Assembly (NCBI GenBank): GCA_018296165.2
Contig: JACKQL020000022.1
Location: 248,001 to 312,000, forward strand
Origin: Termitomyces sp. T153
Lineage: Eukaryota; Basidiomycota; Agaricomycetes; Agaricales; Lyophyllaceae
Reading direction: 5' to 3'
DNA: 64,000 nt
The position numbers and the translations under genes were made by a program. Below are positions 33,701 through 46,095 of the stretch, piece after piece. The notes beneath the pieces were generated by a model. It was not told where the DNA came from, did no database searches, and saw only the letters and a list, made by a program, of their open reading frames with translations. Positions within the stretch are counted from its first letter, which is position 1; each line of letters begins with the position of its first letter.

Positions 33701-35460
33701 TGGATTTATATGCATGCTTTGTAGTGATATGATGTTATGAAACCTCAAAATGAGGTTCCGGAGTGAATGTGTTCATACATGCACTTTTCCGCGCATAATA
33801 GCATGGAAAAGTGGTTAAAACCAAAACACATTTACACGGAATTATGCGCGTTTGAATGGTACTCCAGAGAGAATTTGAGGCGTACCTTCACCTAGTGTGC
33901 CCCCCAGGCGGTTGGCGCGCTCTCGATATTGACGTTGAATCGCCTCCTGTATACGACGAGCAAGAACTCTAGCATTAGGTGATGGCCCTTTGGGCGAGTA
34001 GACAACTATATCTGAAAGAGTGGTGTAAATCGGCTGTGAGAGTATTCAGCCATAAACTTGGTAATTGATGGATTAAAAACATAAGAAAGAAAGAAGTCAT
34101 TTCAGAGAATTTGCAAGTCAGAAAGAATCTGACAAACCACCAATGACCACAAGTTGGCATGCTCAATGGCTGCGAATAATGCAGTCCATCGAGCAAAAGA
34201 AACTCCCAGATGAAGAATGGAAGGGAACAAAGAGGATGTAACATACCACCTGTATCCCAAAATTCCGTAATGAAATCCCGTCAGGCACTTTCGCAGGGAC
34301 AAACTCCCAGCCTTCCTCTGCATCATTTCCGACCGCTTTTTGCACAATCTCAGACGGGCGAAACGTGCAGGTCAAAAGCGCGAGATCCGGGGCTGTCACT
34401 GTGACGCCTTCTGATGTGGTTGTTGCACTTGCCGCAGGTTTTGAAGCGGCAGTGGGAAGGACTGTTGATGGGTTTGGTTCTGGGGCAGTTGTAAGAACGG
34501 ATTTTGTGCCAATTGATGAGGCTTCGGGCGTTGACGTTAGGCTAAAGAACAGGATTAGTTTGGTATGGAAGACAGAAGCTGAGTATTGAATGACGACGAA
34601 CCTGGCACTGAGAGGAGAGAATAAGAAGCTTTCGCCGTCGCTTGTTGTCAAGCTAAAGCATGAATGAGTTCAAGAATGGAGAAAACAAAAAGATAGAAGT
34701 ACCTAATGCTGAGGTCAGAATTGATACTAGGGTATGGCGAGGGCAAATTCGCGGTCTGGATAGGCACCGAACGTTGTATAACGGGGTGCATATGCTTCTC
34801 CTCGTCCTTCTGGTCGTCGTTAACACCAAAAGATATCGCCTGCCCGTGTCCAGGGACCTCTCCGTCAACGTCCATTGCATCAGGCGGAACAACGTCCACC
34901 TTCGCCTCCATGCCCGCTCCTCTGGGACTCGCAACATCGTCTTCGTCGTCTTCGTCATCACAATCACTACTAACGCCACTCTCACTATCACCTTCTAGAA
35001 CAGGCGTTCCCAGACCCCCGTTATCACCCTCTCGCTTCCGCCTCAGCAAGCTCAGCTCGCGTGCATACCGCCGAGGCTCTGCTTCGAGGTCGTCTTCGCA
35101 TATAACCCACACAAGTCCGCGGTATCTAGGTACCCTGGCGCACTTGTTGAGTGATGGCTTTGTCGCCAGTGTTGTGCCTGAAGGTAAAGGTAGCAGGCAG
35201 GCCGCACCACTGGAAGAAGCGAAAAATGTGTTTTGTGCGTCATTGTCGCCTTCAAGACCGTGTAAAAATGGGAAAAGGACACTATCGGGTGGATGCGAGA
35301 GGATGTGCAGGAGGTGAAGGTGAGCGAAGCGCGTGAGAGGGAGAAGCGCGGGTGTATGCTCGTCAACGAGCTCGATAACGGTCTCTGGGAGCCCGTATGT
35401 ATGCTGTTCGTCGCTGTTCATGTTGATGGTGAAGGCGGTCTCGTCGTCGTTGTCGTTCAT
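30783..35460 (-). CDS. PPS1: Pps1-type dual-specificity protein phosphatase, seven exons, 1336 aa
   Basis: Exons (minus strand, plus coordinates): 35460-34703, 34652-34602, 34541-34247, 34033-33886, 33666-31524, 31464-31101 and 31034-30783, total 4011 bp with every junction in frame. The N-terminal region (RYRGLVWVICEDDLEAEPR; RNFGIQ, then a splice, then VPIYTTLSDIVVYSPKG; LFTHPDLLHYNVF) matches the non-catalytic part of fungal Pps1 proteins. The C-terminus has the phosphatase domain: RVLPFLYLGNLNHA, GITHVVSVGE, VCDDGIDTLEPQLEPICDW, then the active site VHCRVGVSRSATVT (HCX5R) and YVMKHLGLPLVDAYLIV. Pps1 of yeast (about 800 aa) is linked to cell-cycle/checkpoint control. This copy is longer through a low-complexity insert at about residues 440-1100. 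Start chosen at the second in-frame ATG; one at 35421 is possible. Confidence 0.88.
33741..33850. repeat. Hairpin-rich MITE-like block inside a phosphatase intron
   Basis: Within the 219-bp intron (33667-33885), AACCTCAAAATGAGGTT is a palindrome. GTGAATGTGTT pairs with AACACATTTAC further right, CACTTTTCC pairs with GGAAAAGTG, and CGCGCATAAT pairs with ATTATGCGCG. The block is about 110 bp and accounts for most of the excess over the usual 50-60 bp introns. Confidence 0.5.
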
Positions 35461-38400
35461 GCACTTGGCCACAAAAAAGAAAAGGATGTACAAAGGGTTG
35501 CTGAGTTTGTGATGTGATGGAAATGAAGCCTCGTTGCAAGCGGTTGCCGAGACGTCTTCTATTGCCGCACTATGATCGACTACGTCTCAGATATGATCTC
35601 AGATCAACTCGCGTAAGTGTATTGTACCGCCTCGAGTCCAGTCCCTCTCGTCTTTAAAATTGTATTAGCTTACTTACCTCTGTGAGTCTGACTCAGGGGT
35701 CGATAACGTTATCATCAGGTATACTTACAAATGATCGGTGTATTCAACCAACCTCCAAGAACTGCAGCTTCTCTCCCTCTTCTGAATTCTGCCTCGGGGT
35801 CTTGACATGCCGATGACCATGCACAGTGCACAGAAGGAGAAGGGCTGTCGATTCTCATACTTGACAGCACTCTTCTTCTCTCCTGATACCTTTTCCCCAA
35901 CAAGTTATTTTGTACACGTGCCTGGCGGCTATGACATGACGCAAAACCCATCATCTATACATCCATACACCAGAACTTTACTTCACCTTGTCCATTTCTT
36001 GCACACCCTGCTGCACACCCCATGAGACGGAGAAAGAAGCCTCGAAGAAATTCTTCCTGGGACTAATCTCGAAATAGCTCTCCCCTCTCCTCTTGCCACG
36101 TCTTTGGGGGGCTCACGAGTTCTCCGCAGCGAGGCTTCTAGATATGATTAGTACCTGCCGGTACATTTGACATGTATTAGACAGGATCTTCATGATGAGA
36201 ATCACAACGTAGGCTCACATGTTGTTGTCTTTTCCCAGGTCAGATCCTTCGGTTCTCAATGAGCTGTGATATTGACCAACCTGATCTGAATATCGGTACC
36301 ACAGATGATCAATCGAGTGTGGGGTGATTGCAAGCGAATTGAATTCGACTCATCAAATAGAGATGTTCCCCGCATTAGTTCTGGATCTTTGATGGCTTAG
36401 ATCACATCTATTCTGGGCTCATGAAAATTGCTGATATATCGTGTACATGAGTGAGAAAGTGGATTGGATTGATGTAGAGGGCCTGCTGATCTCGGATAAG
36501 TATTGTATCTTGTGTTGGATTCCCCAAGGGATGGTTGATGCGCAAAAGAACTAGAAAAACTTAATCCGTGTGTGTGTGAGAGAGAGAGCACGCCGATGAT
36601 ATATTGGTTGCCCGATGGGAAGTGTAAGTTTGCCGACGGCATGCACAAGGAAATCGAAGAATTGATGGTGAGTTAAGGCGAGGAGTGGCGAGATCATTTT
36701 GCCACATGCAAGCTTCTGAGGCCGCATATATGGACGCAGTTTGAGAAAGTCATCACCGATCATGAGGCGAAATTCTTGGCCAAGCACACTGCTTGATAAA
36801 TGTATGTCGGTAGTTTTCGATACTCAAGAGAGAGTACATTTTTACATGCAAATAAGCACGTTGCGAATGCAAGGCAGGGAAAGTTTGGCAAGCGTGGTAG
36901 TCCGATCGATAGCATGACAAAAGATGATGAGAAAATGATGTATGTTACGAACCAGAAGTCCAGGAATTTTGTTCCGCAGGTAGCAGCCAGAGGTAGCCAC
37001 TGACCGCCACCCTTGAAGATGCTGGGTTCGAGGTGAAGTTGTGGTAGGTGCTTGTCAATGTCACAAGTGAGGTGATTAGCCTCCTAATAGAACTGGAATG
37101 TCTATGTCGGGAAACGGCTAGTATAATTTGCTACCGGAAGTTAGTGAGATGAAGTGTCATGATTGTGATTGTGAAGAGGAAGGTGGCGGACTCACGTACT
37201 TACGGGAGTTGCCGATAGACGCGTTGTCGAGGCTGAAGACAAGAAGTACCAACACGGAGCAAAAATAAATATCCGCTAGTGAGTCGGCCACTATGTGCAT
37301 GCGAATTGCCTCAGGCTGAAACAAGACAAAAGCTAGACAAAACTCCGAATCCATGGAATTTCCCTAAGTAGCAGCCCTCCTGCCGCTCTTCCAAATAGAT
37401 ATTTCTCCAATCTACAATCATCTATATCTATGTATCACATATCTAAATTCGGTGCCCGGCACTCACCGTTCTCCACTCATTCATTCCATCCAAATCGAAT
37501 AAAATCTAATTCGAAGAAAAGTGACATCCGTTCTCGGGGGTACTAGTACTTATGTACACGCGTAGGCTTGAGCAATTCGGCCCCCCTACTTCCTTCAATT
37601 CAATAATTCCCGTATCTTTCAAGCTCACGTTCCATTTCTCAACGGCATACATGCCTTCTGTCCAACTTCTGTCAACACTTCTGTTGACTATAAATTTAGC
37701 GCTTCAGGGAATCCCGATTCACCTTCAAGTATTCTTTTGTATATGTGTAACTTTCTATCGGAGTCAAGTTTAGCCACAGTAACGGGTGTTGAGTGGTGTT
37801 TTGCTTCTGGCATTTCTCCGTTTCGTGAAGCTTCCCTGCATTAAGTAGTCCCTCGTTCCCGCCGTATTAACCCGCTAAACTCCGTCACTGATCGAAGCTT
37901 CTACATTTACAAAAATTTCCGAGTCGTGGGTCTCTGTGAAATTATAGCTCGGCTCATGGGATCATTCTAACGCGTTAATATTCAAGCGTTACGTGGCTAA
38001 TCTACCCAGCATCCCTAAATTGTGGCGCAATTATCAAAGATATCTCGTATCAAGCATTATTCTTCATATGGTCAACGTAGCTGAAGCGTCGATATGGAAG
38101 CTGATACACTGTCTCGGAGTCATTAACACTGACTTGATGAATGGAAGTCAGCATATTCCGGATTCCCCGAGCCCCGTGAAAGGAGTAAAGAACGTCTGAG
38201 ACAAGAATTGCGACTGGTAGTAATGTTACTAATACAAAATAGATGACTACAGGTGGAAGAGATGAAGAGAGAGTCTGCATATGTTTTTAACATGAACGTG
38301 CAGATGACTGTATAAGTACACTGACATAAAATGAGACAAGTCAAAGCAAGGGAGAAAGCACTGAGAAGGATAGAACAGAATCCAGGCACGAGAGCTTATC

Positions 38401-38491
38401 GCAGCCTGGGAAAGAATCAGGATACAAGATTGCCAGTTCATTGACCGCGCACGAGAATCTCGAGCGGCGATGAAGAATAGGCCGAGCAACA
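35461..38491. other. 3-kb intergenic region, no gene recognised
   Basis: Normal CpG and GC, only short frames without domains. There is a TGTGTGTG/AGAGAGAG microsatellite near 36571-36588. It holds the promoter of the phosphatase gene (right of 35460) and the 3' flank of the DUF2415 gene (left of 38492). A small unrecognised gene at 35800-36030 or 37550-37770 cannot be excluded. Confidence 0.45.
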
Positions 38492-40634
38492 TCACCTCCA
38501 CTGGCTTCCAGCCCACCACCTCTTTTCTGTACCGCGCACGCTCCATTCAACGACACTAGACGACGAAGCAACATAGATATACTTCCCACTTGGATCGAAG
38601 CAGGTCCCAGCGATATCCAAATCGTCCGAATAAACCGGTTGTACATCACTCCCCCGCCTTGTGCGATCTCGCGCACTCACACTGAACGCAGGGGAGGCTA
38701 ACCTGGCTGGAGATGTCACGGTCGGTAAGTGTGTCGATGGACTTGGGGAAGAGGATCGCGACGGCGTCCGGGAAGAGATGCAGTCCGACTCGAGCTCGTC
38801 TACTTCGATGTCATCTTCATGCCCTCGTCGGCTGTTGACGGTCGAATATGTCGGGCGCGGAGTGTATTCATAGTCTCCATGAGTGGAACCAGTGTTAGGG
38901 TCATCTTCCTCTTCATAGGAGGGACCGGATTGCTGGCGCGTCCTAAATCCGTGAGATCCAAGGAGAACCTGTACGTCATTCTCAATGACAGGATCGCCGA
39001 AGGGTGGAATGATAAGGATACTGTTGTAGTCGATATCGTCTCCTTGGTGGCTGACCGTGGCAGTCGAGTCGTTCATGCGAAGTGCTCGCCAGGTCGAGTC
39101 TGAGATGGAGCTTGGCGCAGAATAGGGAGATGCGATGCGGAATGTATCGCCTAAGGCACGGAGGATATTGTCCTGGGATGAACGGGTGTCGGAAGTGAGT
39201 TGTCCAGGTGATGTAGAGCTGGGTCGTGACTGGGCATGGGATATTATAGGGGCCCGAGGTAGTCTGTATGGTGCAGGGGGTGAGAGATGGAAATGAGATC
39301 GCGTGGCCAAAGGTGGAACAGGATTTGACGGTGATCGTTCTTGCACGGCGGGCACTTTGATGATTTCCTCGGTTTCAAACGTCCTCGCATCAACAACGTG
39401 AAGTAAAGAAGTGTGCTGTTGATGCGTTCAGAAAAACAAAAAGATGATACCGGTGACATATAACTATCTCACCTCGGTAAAGGTCATAAGTTCCTTATCT
39501 CCTGATCCTCCGAACTTCACGTTTCTTACACTCCAGCCAGGCGCTTTGAAACTACCTCCTGACCAGTCAAAGATCTCATCCCTTAACCAACCAGAGCCAG
39601 AACCGTTACCCGAAGGCATCCTTGACTTTTCCGTCTCAAAGATTTTCAAAGGCTTAGAGCTTCTGACATCCCACACGGCGAGAAGGCCTTCTTGTGATGC
39701 CACGGCAAACTTCGATCCATCTGACGAGAATGCAGTTGAAAACGATGCAGTCAGTGATCCTGTTGCGTAGTTTATGTGTGTGATGACGGGAGACGGGAGC
39801 TTTAAAGTGGCTATGGGTGAAAATGTGATCTGAGTGCCACCCGTCATTCGATGGAGGTGCACTTTGGACGAGTCTCCAACGGATAGAATTGTCCGGCCAT
39901 CAGGTGAAATCGATGCTGGACATGGTATTTAGGACGATGAGGAATAGGTAGAGATGCAAGTTGACGCACAATGATTAATTGGAACTCCGAGATGCATGCA
40001 TCCAACCTCGTCGATACTTGTTTTGGAAAAGCTTCTTGATGGCACGTTATAGAGTTTGACCGTGCAATCGTTATTACTGATGCAAAGTCGAGGTTCTACG
40101 CTGCTTTCATTGGACTTCGTCAAGCTCATTGAAGTGAGAAAGACGGAATTATTTATAGATCCGGACATAGAGAATTCCTTTTGCCAGACAGGAGCATTTT
40201 GTAGGTGACGCGCAGGAAGTGGCGAATGGTAGGACAGATGGATCTCAGCCTCCTGTCCACCGGCTGCGAGAAGCGTGTCCTCTGTTCCTTCAATAGGAAG
40301 GGAACTTAACGTGTTCGGACAAAATGGAAGTTTTACAAGTGGCCGAGGTGTCTGAAGACAGGAGAAGTTACTAATGGAACCATCTCGACAAAGGTTTGAC
40401 TTACCGAGCCGGGCGTGTTGAGATTGTGTTCGACAATGGAATGTTGTTGTACGTAGTTCACTATACCCCTCTCCCGTGGACATATGACAAGATCCCGTAA
40501 CTGACTATTCCCTCCAATTGTCAGAACGTGACATAGCAATCATTTGAAACAACTCACACATGGCCAATGTAGACACTACTCCATGCTATAGCTGTCGGCA
40601 CTGTCGAGGTCAGCGACGGAAGATCTCTTGCCAT
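38492..40634 (-). CDS. WD40-like protein with DUF2415 domain, five exons, 641 aa
   Basis: Exons (plus coordinates): 40634-40558, 40504-40405, 40351-39970, 39915-39473 and 39415-38492, total 1926 bp, all splices in frame; introns 53-57 bp. Start MARDLPSLTSTVPT. The protein resembles fungal WD-repeat proteins with a DUF2415 motif: LRDLVICPRERGIVNYV, ISNNDCTVKLYNVPSRS, SISPDGRTILSVGDSSKVHL, AFSSDGSKFAVASQEG followed by LLAVWDVRSSKPLKIF, then GWLRDEIFDW, APGWSVRNVKFGGSGDKELM and HTSLLHVVDARTFETEEI. A long disordered insert follows, with a final blade-like DIAGTCFDPSGKYIYVASS near the C-terminus. A beta-propeller scaffold role is likely; the partner is unknown. Confidence 0.85.
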
Positions 40635-42040
40635 TTGAATCGTAGTATGCGATGCAATTCAATGATCGCGAAAGAAGACAGAGGTGAGGGTAGAAGTGGA
40701 AGGGGAAAGCAAAGTAAGTCGGAGAAGATCAGAGACTTGAGCAATCACGTGTCGGTAAGCGATCACCATGACCCCTGGCCTGACGTTCCGGTGGCGGCGG
40801 TATGATCCACAACCACTCGCCCACTCAAAATTTATGCGAGTAGTCCGAACGAGTTTTGTATATCTTTGATTACTTCAACGCGCTCTGTATTTTCTCTTCA
40901 GTTCTGCACGAAGTAGAGTTGACGCTGTCCACGATTGACAGGCAGTAACATTGACATGCCAGTGTGATCGCTCTATTATCGGCCGGGAGAGCCATGGCAG
41001 AATTATGGCATATACGGAGCATTGAAGCCGTACTTTAGTAATAAGTAATACCTTTAGTCACGAATACTACCTTTAGTAATAAGTACTACCATGGGCAGTG
41101 TTGGGCTACACGTCTTCTCGTACTCAGTTCTTGTGCTCGGTGTTGTATGTGTAGCTATGTTGTGCAAATTGTGCTCCCGTGCGGCGATAACCAGTGGTTC
41201 GAGATTATGCCAAGGAAAGTGTGTTTGTCAGAACTCCCTTGGGATGGATAAGTAACCGAGTTATGTATGATCTGAAGCAGGTTTTCCGGGTGGGACGGCG
41301 TTTTAGGGACATAGAAAACATGGAAATTCTGTTCACAAATTGTGTTCAACAATCCAACCATGCTGTAACGTTGTCGACAGAAAACATGATGGTGATGGTG
41401 AGCATCACGCATTTGTCAGACGGCGCAGTGACAGCGCTCAATTCACCAAACAACCATCTTTTCCGTTCCGACTGGATCTTGTCGTTACAAGAAGTTATTA
41501 GTTCATCGTCATTGGTGTGTAATTGGCATGTTTCACCTAAGATCTTAATCGCTGTAGAGTGGAATTGATTGAATTGGGAAGACATTACATATTTCATCCG
41601 TGAAGGGCGCCCTCTTCGGCCGCACTACTTCTGGTTTTCATTGTATACAAACTATGTAAATATATATCACAGCAATATGTTATATTATCAGTCGAACATC
41701 TGTATCCACGGTACCTGAATCATTACAGCGAACCGCTTTCCATCAATGAGCGGTAAACAACGTCGCGGACGATCTGTCGTACTTGCCAGCAGTGCTACTC
41801 ATGCATCCGATCGAACCCCTTCTTCCATTCAGGATAACGGACGAATTGATTAGAGGAGCATCGATCATCCAAACAATTGTCGCAGAAAAAAAGGACATAA
41901 GTCGCCAACAAGTGATGCGCCTAAACATTCATTTAAGGCCATGGTACTCAACGGGCCCAAAGACACGAAGTTACCAAGTATGTAGTGTCATTGGCGAACA
42001 TGTTCCGTTGTTAACGACCCGCGATTGTATATTGAGTCCA
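40635..42040. other. Intergenic region
   Basis: No gene recognised. Frames at 41194-41568 lack domain signals. A short repeat block lies at 41031-41090. Confidence 0.4.
41031..41090. repeat. Imperfect short direct repeats
   Basis: ACTTTAGTAATAAGTA and CTTTAGTAATAAGTACTACC flank a CCTTTAGTCACGAATACTA variant, giving three copies of a ~20-bp unit. Confidence 0.7.
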
Positions 42041-42905
42041 TCAAATTTTCGACAGAGTCGCAAACAAGTGATATTCTTGATTATGACATGAAAAGGAAGA
42101 TTTGCGGAAAATAAGACGACCAATTTCATCTCGAGCGGCAGGACAAGGGGAAGGACCTGGACAACCGCTGCCAGGAAACCAATGGAACAACCATGACCAC
42201 GTATACTCTGTTTGAGCCCGAATTAACCACTGCCTACCGACACACACACAAATTATGTCGGCTGCATTCAATCGGGCAACCGTACCATCAATGCGGGTGA
42301 CGCCAGACTGAATATCATGCTTGAATGGTATCAAAAAGAGAAACATGAACGAGAGCTGAACTTTACTTACCAATGGATAACGTTTACACATGTGGTACAA
42401 CAGTGCAGGTACACAGGTTTGAAGGCCGAACATACTACAAGATGCAAAAAGATCAACCTCCACACCGGGATCGTCAACCAAAATGTTATCAATTAAATTG
42501 AGGGATAAATCATAACTAGGTAGAGTGGCAGGGAAACAAGTTCGGACGTGATCAGCAATAGGGGTGTACACCCCATGTATCGAAAACTTGTCCCCCATGT
42601 GCAATAAAGAATCGATAATCTCTGGACGCAAAGGCTGACAGCTCAAAAAAGGTCTAAAAAATTCAATGTATGGACACTTATGATACACAGAACAATGTAC
42701 GGATCGAGTGAGTATATAGCCCTGATGAGAATAGAGAAGTCGAGAGGATCCTCGCTGATAATGCAGATGGCATGTGTCTGTTCACTTTGATGTGAGGGAA
42801 GTGCACTCCACATCGCCTGAAAGACTGGTGAAGACTGAAGCGTGAATGCGGAAAGTCTCATTGCCAATCAGCAAAACTAGATTTCCATCGGAAAAACAAA
42901 CAGGA
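42041..42905 (-). pseudogene. BTB/POZ-domain protein gene, apparently frameshifted
   Basis: The minus strand reads DGNLVLLIGNETFRIHAS at about 42890, then in another frame SSPVFQAMWSALPSHQSEQ, a match to the BTB fold pattern (RIH.S.L...SPVF..M) that needs a one-base shift near 42840. Next come ISEDPLDFSILIRAIYS, a 47-bp intron (42654-42700, GTACAT...TTTTAG), then PLRPEIIDSLLHMGDKFSI followed by HGVYTPIADHVRT, a second intron (42320-42370, GTAAGT...CAAG), and a C-terminal part with CVGRQWLIRAQTEYTW. This is the layout of the expanded Agaricomycete BTB family. The N-terminal exon is missing or unrecognised. Probably inactive; a sequencing error could explain the single shift. Confidence 0.55.
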
Positions 42906-43398
42906 TTGACATTGGTTAGTAATAGATCAGTGGACAGAGGGCAATAGCAAACAGGTAAGGGAAAAAGGGACATTGGAATTGGAATAGGTGAGAAACAAAA
43001 TGTGGTGTGGAAGAAATAAGGCATATGAGACATCCCAGTTGATCACATGTGAAACGAAAACCAAGGAAAAATGCCACACATACAATGGCAAGATCTTAAC
43101 GAAAATGAGGCAGACACAGAAATAGCTGACTGAAGAGATGGAGTAGCAATTGGAGTGAAGTGCAGCAGCCAGAAATAGAAACGTTACCATAATATAATGA
43201 GAACGAAAGCAGGACAATGGATGGAATGGGAAAGAACACAGCAAAAAACGGGCTGGCCGGAGCAGTCCAAAAAAAGTGATTTCTATCTGAATCAACCTTT
43301 AGCGTTTTTTTTGATAGACCCACAAGAACCCACTTCTAAAGTAGCAGGGATGTATTCAGATTGAATCATCTTCCTTTCGTGATTTTGTCTTACCTTTA
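42906..43398. other. Spacer up to the Harbinger insertion
   Basis: No gene seen. The last three bases before the element (43396-43398) are the TTA target duplication. Confidence 0.5.
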
Positions 43399-43462
43399 CA
43401 GCCTGTTCAGCATGAGATTCGAATTCCGAATCTGCGAGATTCTAATTAGCCAGAATAGTAAT
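43399..43462 (+). repeat. Left terminal inverted repeat of the Harbinger element
   Basis: Pairs with 46096-46166. The outer 16 bases are perfect. Inside, TCGAATTCCGAATCTGCGAG in this arm corresponds to TTGAATTCCAAATCTGCAAG in the complement of the other arm: all three CpGs are lost on the right. Confidence 0.9.
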
Positions 43463-43539
43463 TTTGGATCATGCCGAGACATGAGTGTGACAATTTTCAT
43501 TCTCATTAAGGACATGTTTCCTCTGACTTCTGTGTGACT

Positions 43540-44596
43540 ATGAGTGGCCATATGGCATGCCATAAGGCCAAAATTCCTTCTACTCCTACCTTTGCTCCAA
43601 AAAACTCTGCTCTCCATGCATCCTGGAGCACAGATGATGAGGCTTGGCTTCTGCAATACCTTCTTGATCACAAGTCCAAGGCTGGTGATGGCATGTCATT
43701 CAAGAAGCCAACATTTACAGCAGCAGCAGCCCATGTCAATGAAATCATTACCAGGGGTGGTCCAAAGACCTCAGACTCCTGTAAAAACAAGTATTGCAGT
43801 GTGAGTAGCTCAAAAATCATTTATTTTCAGCACTATTGATACATTGTCATATCAGCTCAAGATGACTTATGAGCTTGTGAATGCTATTTGCAATAACTCA
43901 GGTTGGTCTTGGGATGATCAAGGGGGTGTTCAGGTCACCCCAGAAAAGCAAAGAACTTGGGATGCATTTGTAGACAAGAATCCTGGAGCTGAGGTGTTTG
44001 CTGATGGTTGCTGAATTCATCTGGAAGCTTTTGATCAACTTGCTTCTTCTACTGCTTGTGGTACACATGTCTATTGGACCACTCAGGGACTTGCTCCTAG
44101 TGATGATGAAGGTGATGGTATGGATTCAGATTTGACACCAGTAGAGGAAGAGGAAAAGTCAGGCAGTAACAATGACTCAGATTTGTGTCACTCTTTCTAT
44201 CTTTTTATATCTATCCAGATTTTCTTCTAGACCACTTCACCTCCTCCTGTCACTCCTATGCCACTTGTTTGCAAATACAGTGCTGCCATGACTCCTGCAC
44301 CACAAAGTCAAAAGCAAACTCACATTGTTAGTGGCAGCCAGAATCTTTCAGACATTCATTCAACCATGCACAAGTTCAACTCTATTTTTCAGGAGTCATT
44401 TGCTCCTTCTCACTCTGAGCTTGAAGCCACACCATGTCACAAGCAGCATGCCATTATCTGAGCTCAGAATCTGGAGAAAGATTGGTTATCTAACAAGGAC
44501 ATGGGGACCTTTATTGGACTGCTAGAACAGGATATTTCTGCAGTTGACAGCTATGCAGTCTTGGAGAATGAGGACTTGCACAAGGAGTGGATTTGA
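43540..44596 (+). pseudogene. Harbinger-associated Myb/SANT-like DNA-binding protein
   Basis: From ATG 43540 the protein has a Myb/SANT-like segment with ASWSTDDEAWLLQYLLDH, then TFTAAAAHVNEI and SCKNKYCS. A 55-bp intron (43801-43855, GTGAGT...TCAG) joins in frame to LKMTYELVNAICNNSGWSW and WDAFVDKNPGAEVF. The pattern (W..D....L, C..K...LK, SG..W, W....K.P.A) matches the DNA-binding partner that PIF/Harbinger elements encode to guide the transposase. Stops (for example TGA after FADGC) break it. Downstream are acidic, then proline-rich segments. It converges with the transposase gene. Confidence 0.65.
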
Positions 44597-44689
44597 TGTA
44601 AGTTGGAAAAAGAGGATAATTGTGCATTTTATGAGTAGAAATTAATTAGATTTCTACCTTCCAATATATCATTCATCTGCTAGATCTTC

Positions 44690-46051
44690 TCACTCTGCTA
44701 CAGTTGCCTGATAGCTATCCCACATATCTTGAGCAATCTGATCTTGAAGTGCAGATGCACAAGCCTTTTCAATTGCATTTGCAGGGCCTTGATCCAGTGA
44801 TCCAAAGATCTGATCTGTGGGTAGTAAAGAGCCAGGTACAGGATCCAGGAGATCAGGAAGTTTGGCAACCTCTTCAGAATCATGATCAAAAATGAAATTC
44901 TGTATAGCTGCCAGTGCTGAAGGGATTTGGGCCTGGACATTCATGTCATATTCAGAAGGTCATGTCAGGATGGTGAACTGTTCCTTCAATACTCCAAATA
45001 TAGGCTCAATCATATTGCATGCTGATGCATGACACAAATTATAAAGCTCTTCTCAATTTTGTGGCCTGTCAAAGAGTTCAAAGATAAGACCACAATATAG
45101 TGCTTGATATTGCATACCTGACATTTGCTCTACCCCATTCTGCAAGATGATACCTCACACCTCAATATGGAACCAAAAGAGCATCACATGCACTAAATCC
45201 AGCATCAGCCAAATAATATTTTCTAGCTGGAACTGGAAGATTGCTAGTTCATGCATTATAGAATACAGAAGCATCTGCAGCAGAGCCCTCCCATCCACTA
45301 AGTATATATTGAAAGCAAAAGTCAAAAGAACAGCAAGCTAAAAGTTTTGAAATACACCTCCTTTGCAGTTGCAAAGATTATGTTGTTTAGCAGCTGATGG
45401 TCAAGCAGCAATATGAGTGCCATCCATAGCACCAATGGCTCCTTCAAAAAGGGGAAACCATTTTGGATTGTCCTGAATGCACTCAGGAATAGGGTCATTG
45501 ATAGTGGGAGGCAAACATGTTAATTGTAAAAGGTAGGAGAGGAAAGGATAGTAAGAACACATCAGAAATATCTTTGTAGCATTAGAAGAGGCAATGGATC
45601 AAAGCATAATATCACATACTTGGTAATAGTTACATTGGCATGCTGGAATCTTCTCCAACATGTCAAGTGGATAAGCCAGTGATACAAGTGTGTAAAAAGA
45701 TAGCAAGCTGTTGCTGAAGAGAGATATGTTTTGAATCTGTCATACTACAAGTTTGTAGTTCAGAAACCAGGGCTAGAAAACATGAAGATTCATTCCAAGT
45801 TCACTTCTAATGCACTCAGGATGTCCATATATAAGTTCTTATACCCATGCCTCACCGAAAAGCGCAGAAGTATGGCATGGTTGTTTCCAATACCACTGGC
45901 TAGCATAGAGTGCAATTGCTGTGGTGACAGTGTAATAGTAGTAAAGAGCTCCTGCAAGTAATCCCCTGTGCTCAGGAGGCAACATTTGGGCTGGGTAGAG
46001 GGGCATTGTCATAGTTGTGTCACAAAATAAGTGAATCAGGTCCATAATCAA
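44690..46051 (-). pseudogene. PIF/Harbinger DDE transposase, decayed
   Basis: Read from 46051 down: an N-terminal hydrophobic segment, then (about 45430) FEGAIGAMDGTHIAA with the first catalytic Asp; GWEGSAADASVF (about 45290); YYLADAGFSACDALLVPY (about 45200) with the second Asp; and MIEPIFGVLKEQFTIL (about 45010) with the Glu. The C-terminus is IPSALAAIQNFIFDHDSEE. This is the DDE_Tnp_4/Harbinger pattern. A TGA after LLVPY replaces the arginine usual there, and several arginines before FGVLK are changed. Frames shift repeatedly, so no protein is expected. Confidence 0.75.
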
Positions 46052-46095
46052 ATCATTCTTCTAAAAGGAGAAATTTTATTGTCACATCAGGTCAC

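Noticed and set aside
36571..36588. TGTGTG/AGAGAG run as a regulatory element
   Set aside because: Short simple-sequence microsatellite without supporting context.
41783..42091. 102-codon plus-strand frame
   Set aside because: No recognisable domain; it overlaps the 3' end of the BTB gene on the other strand.
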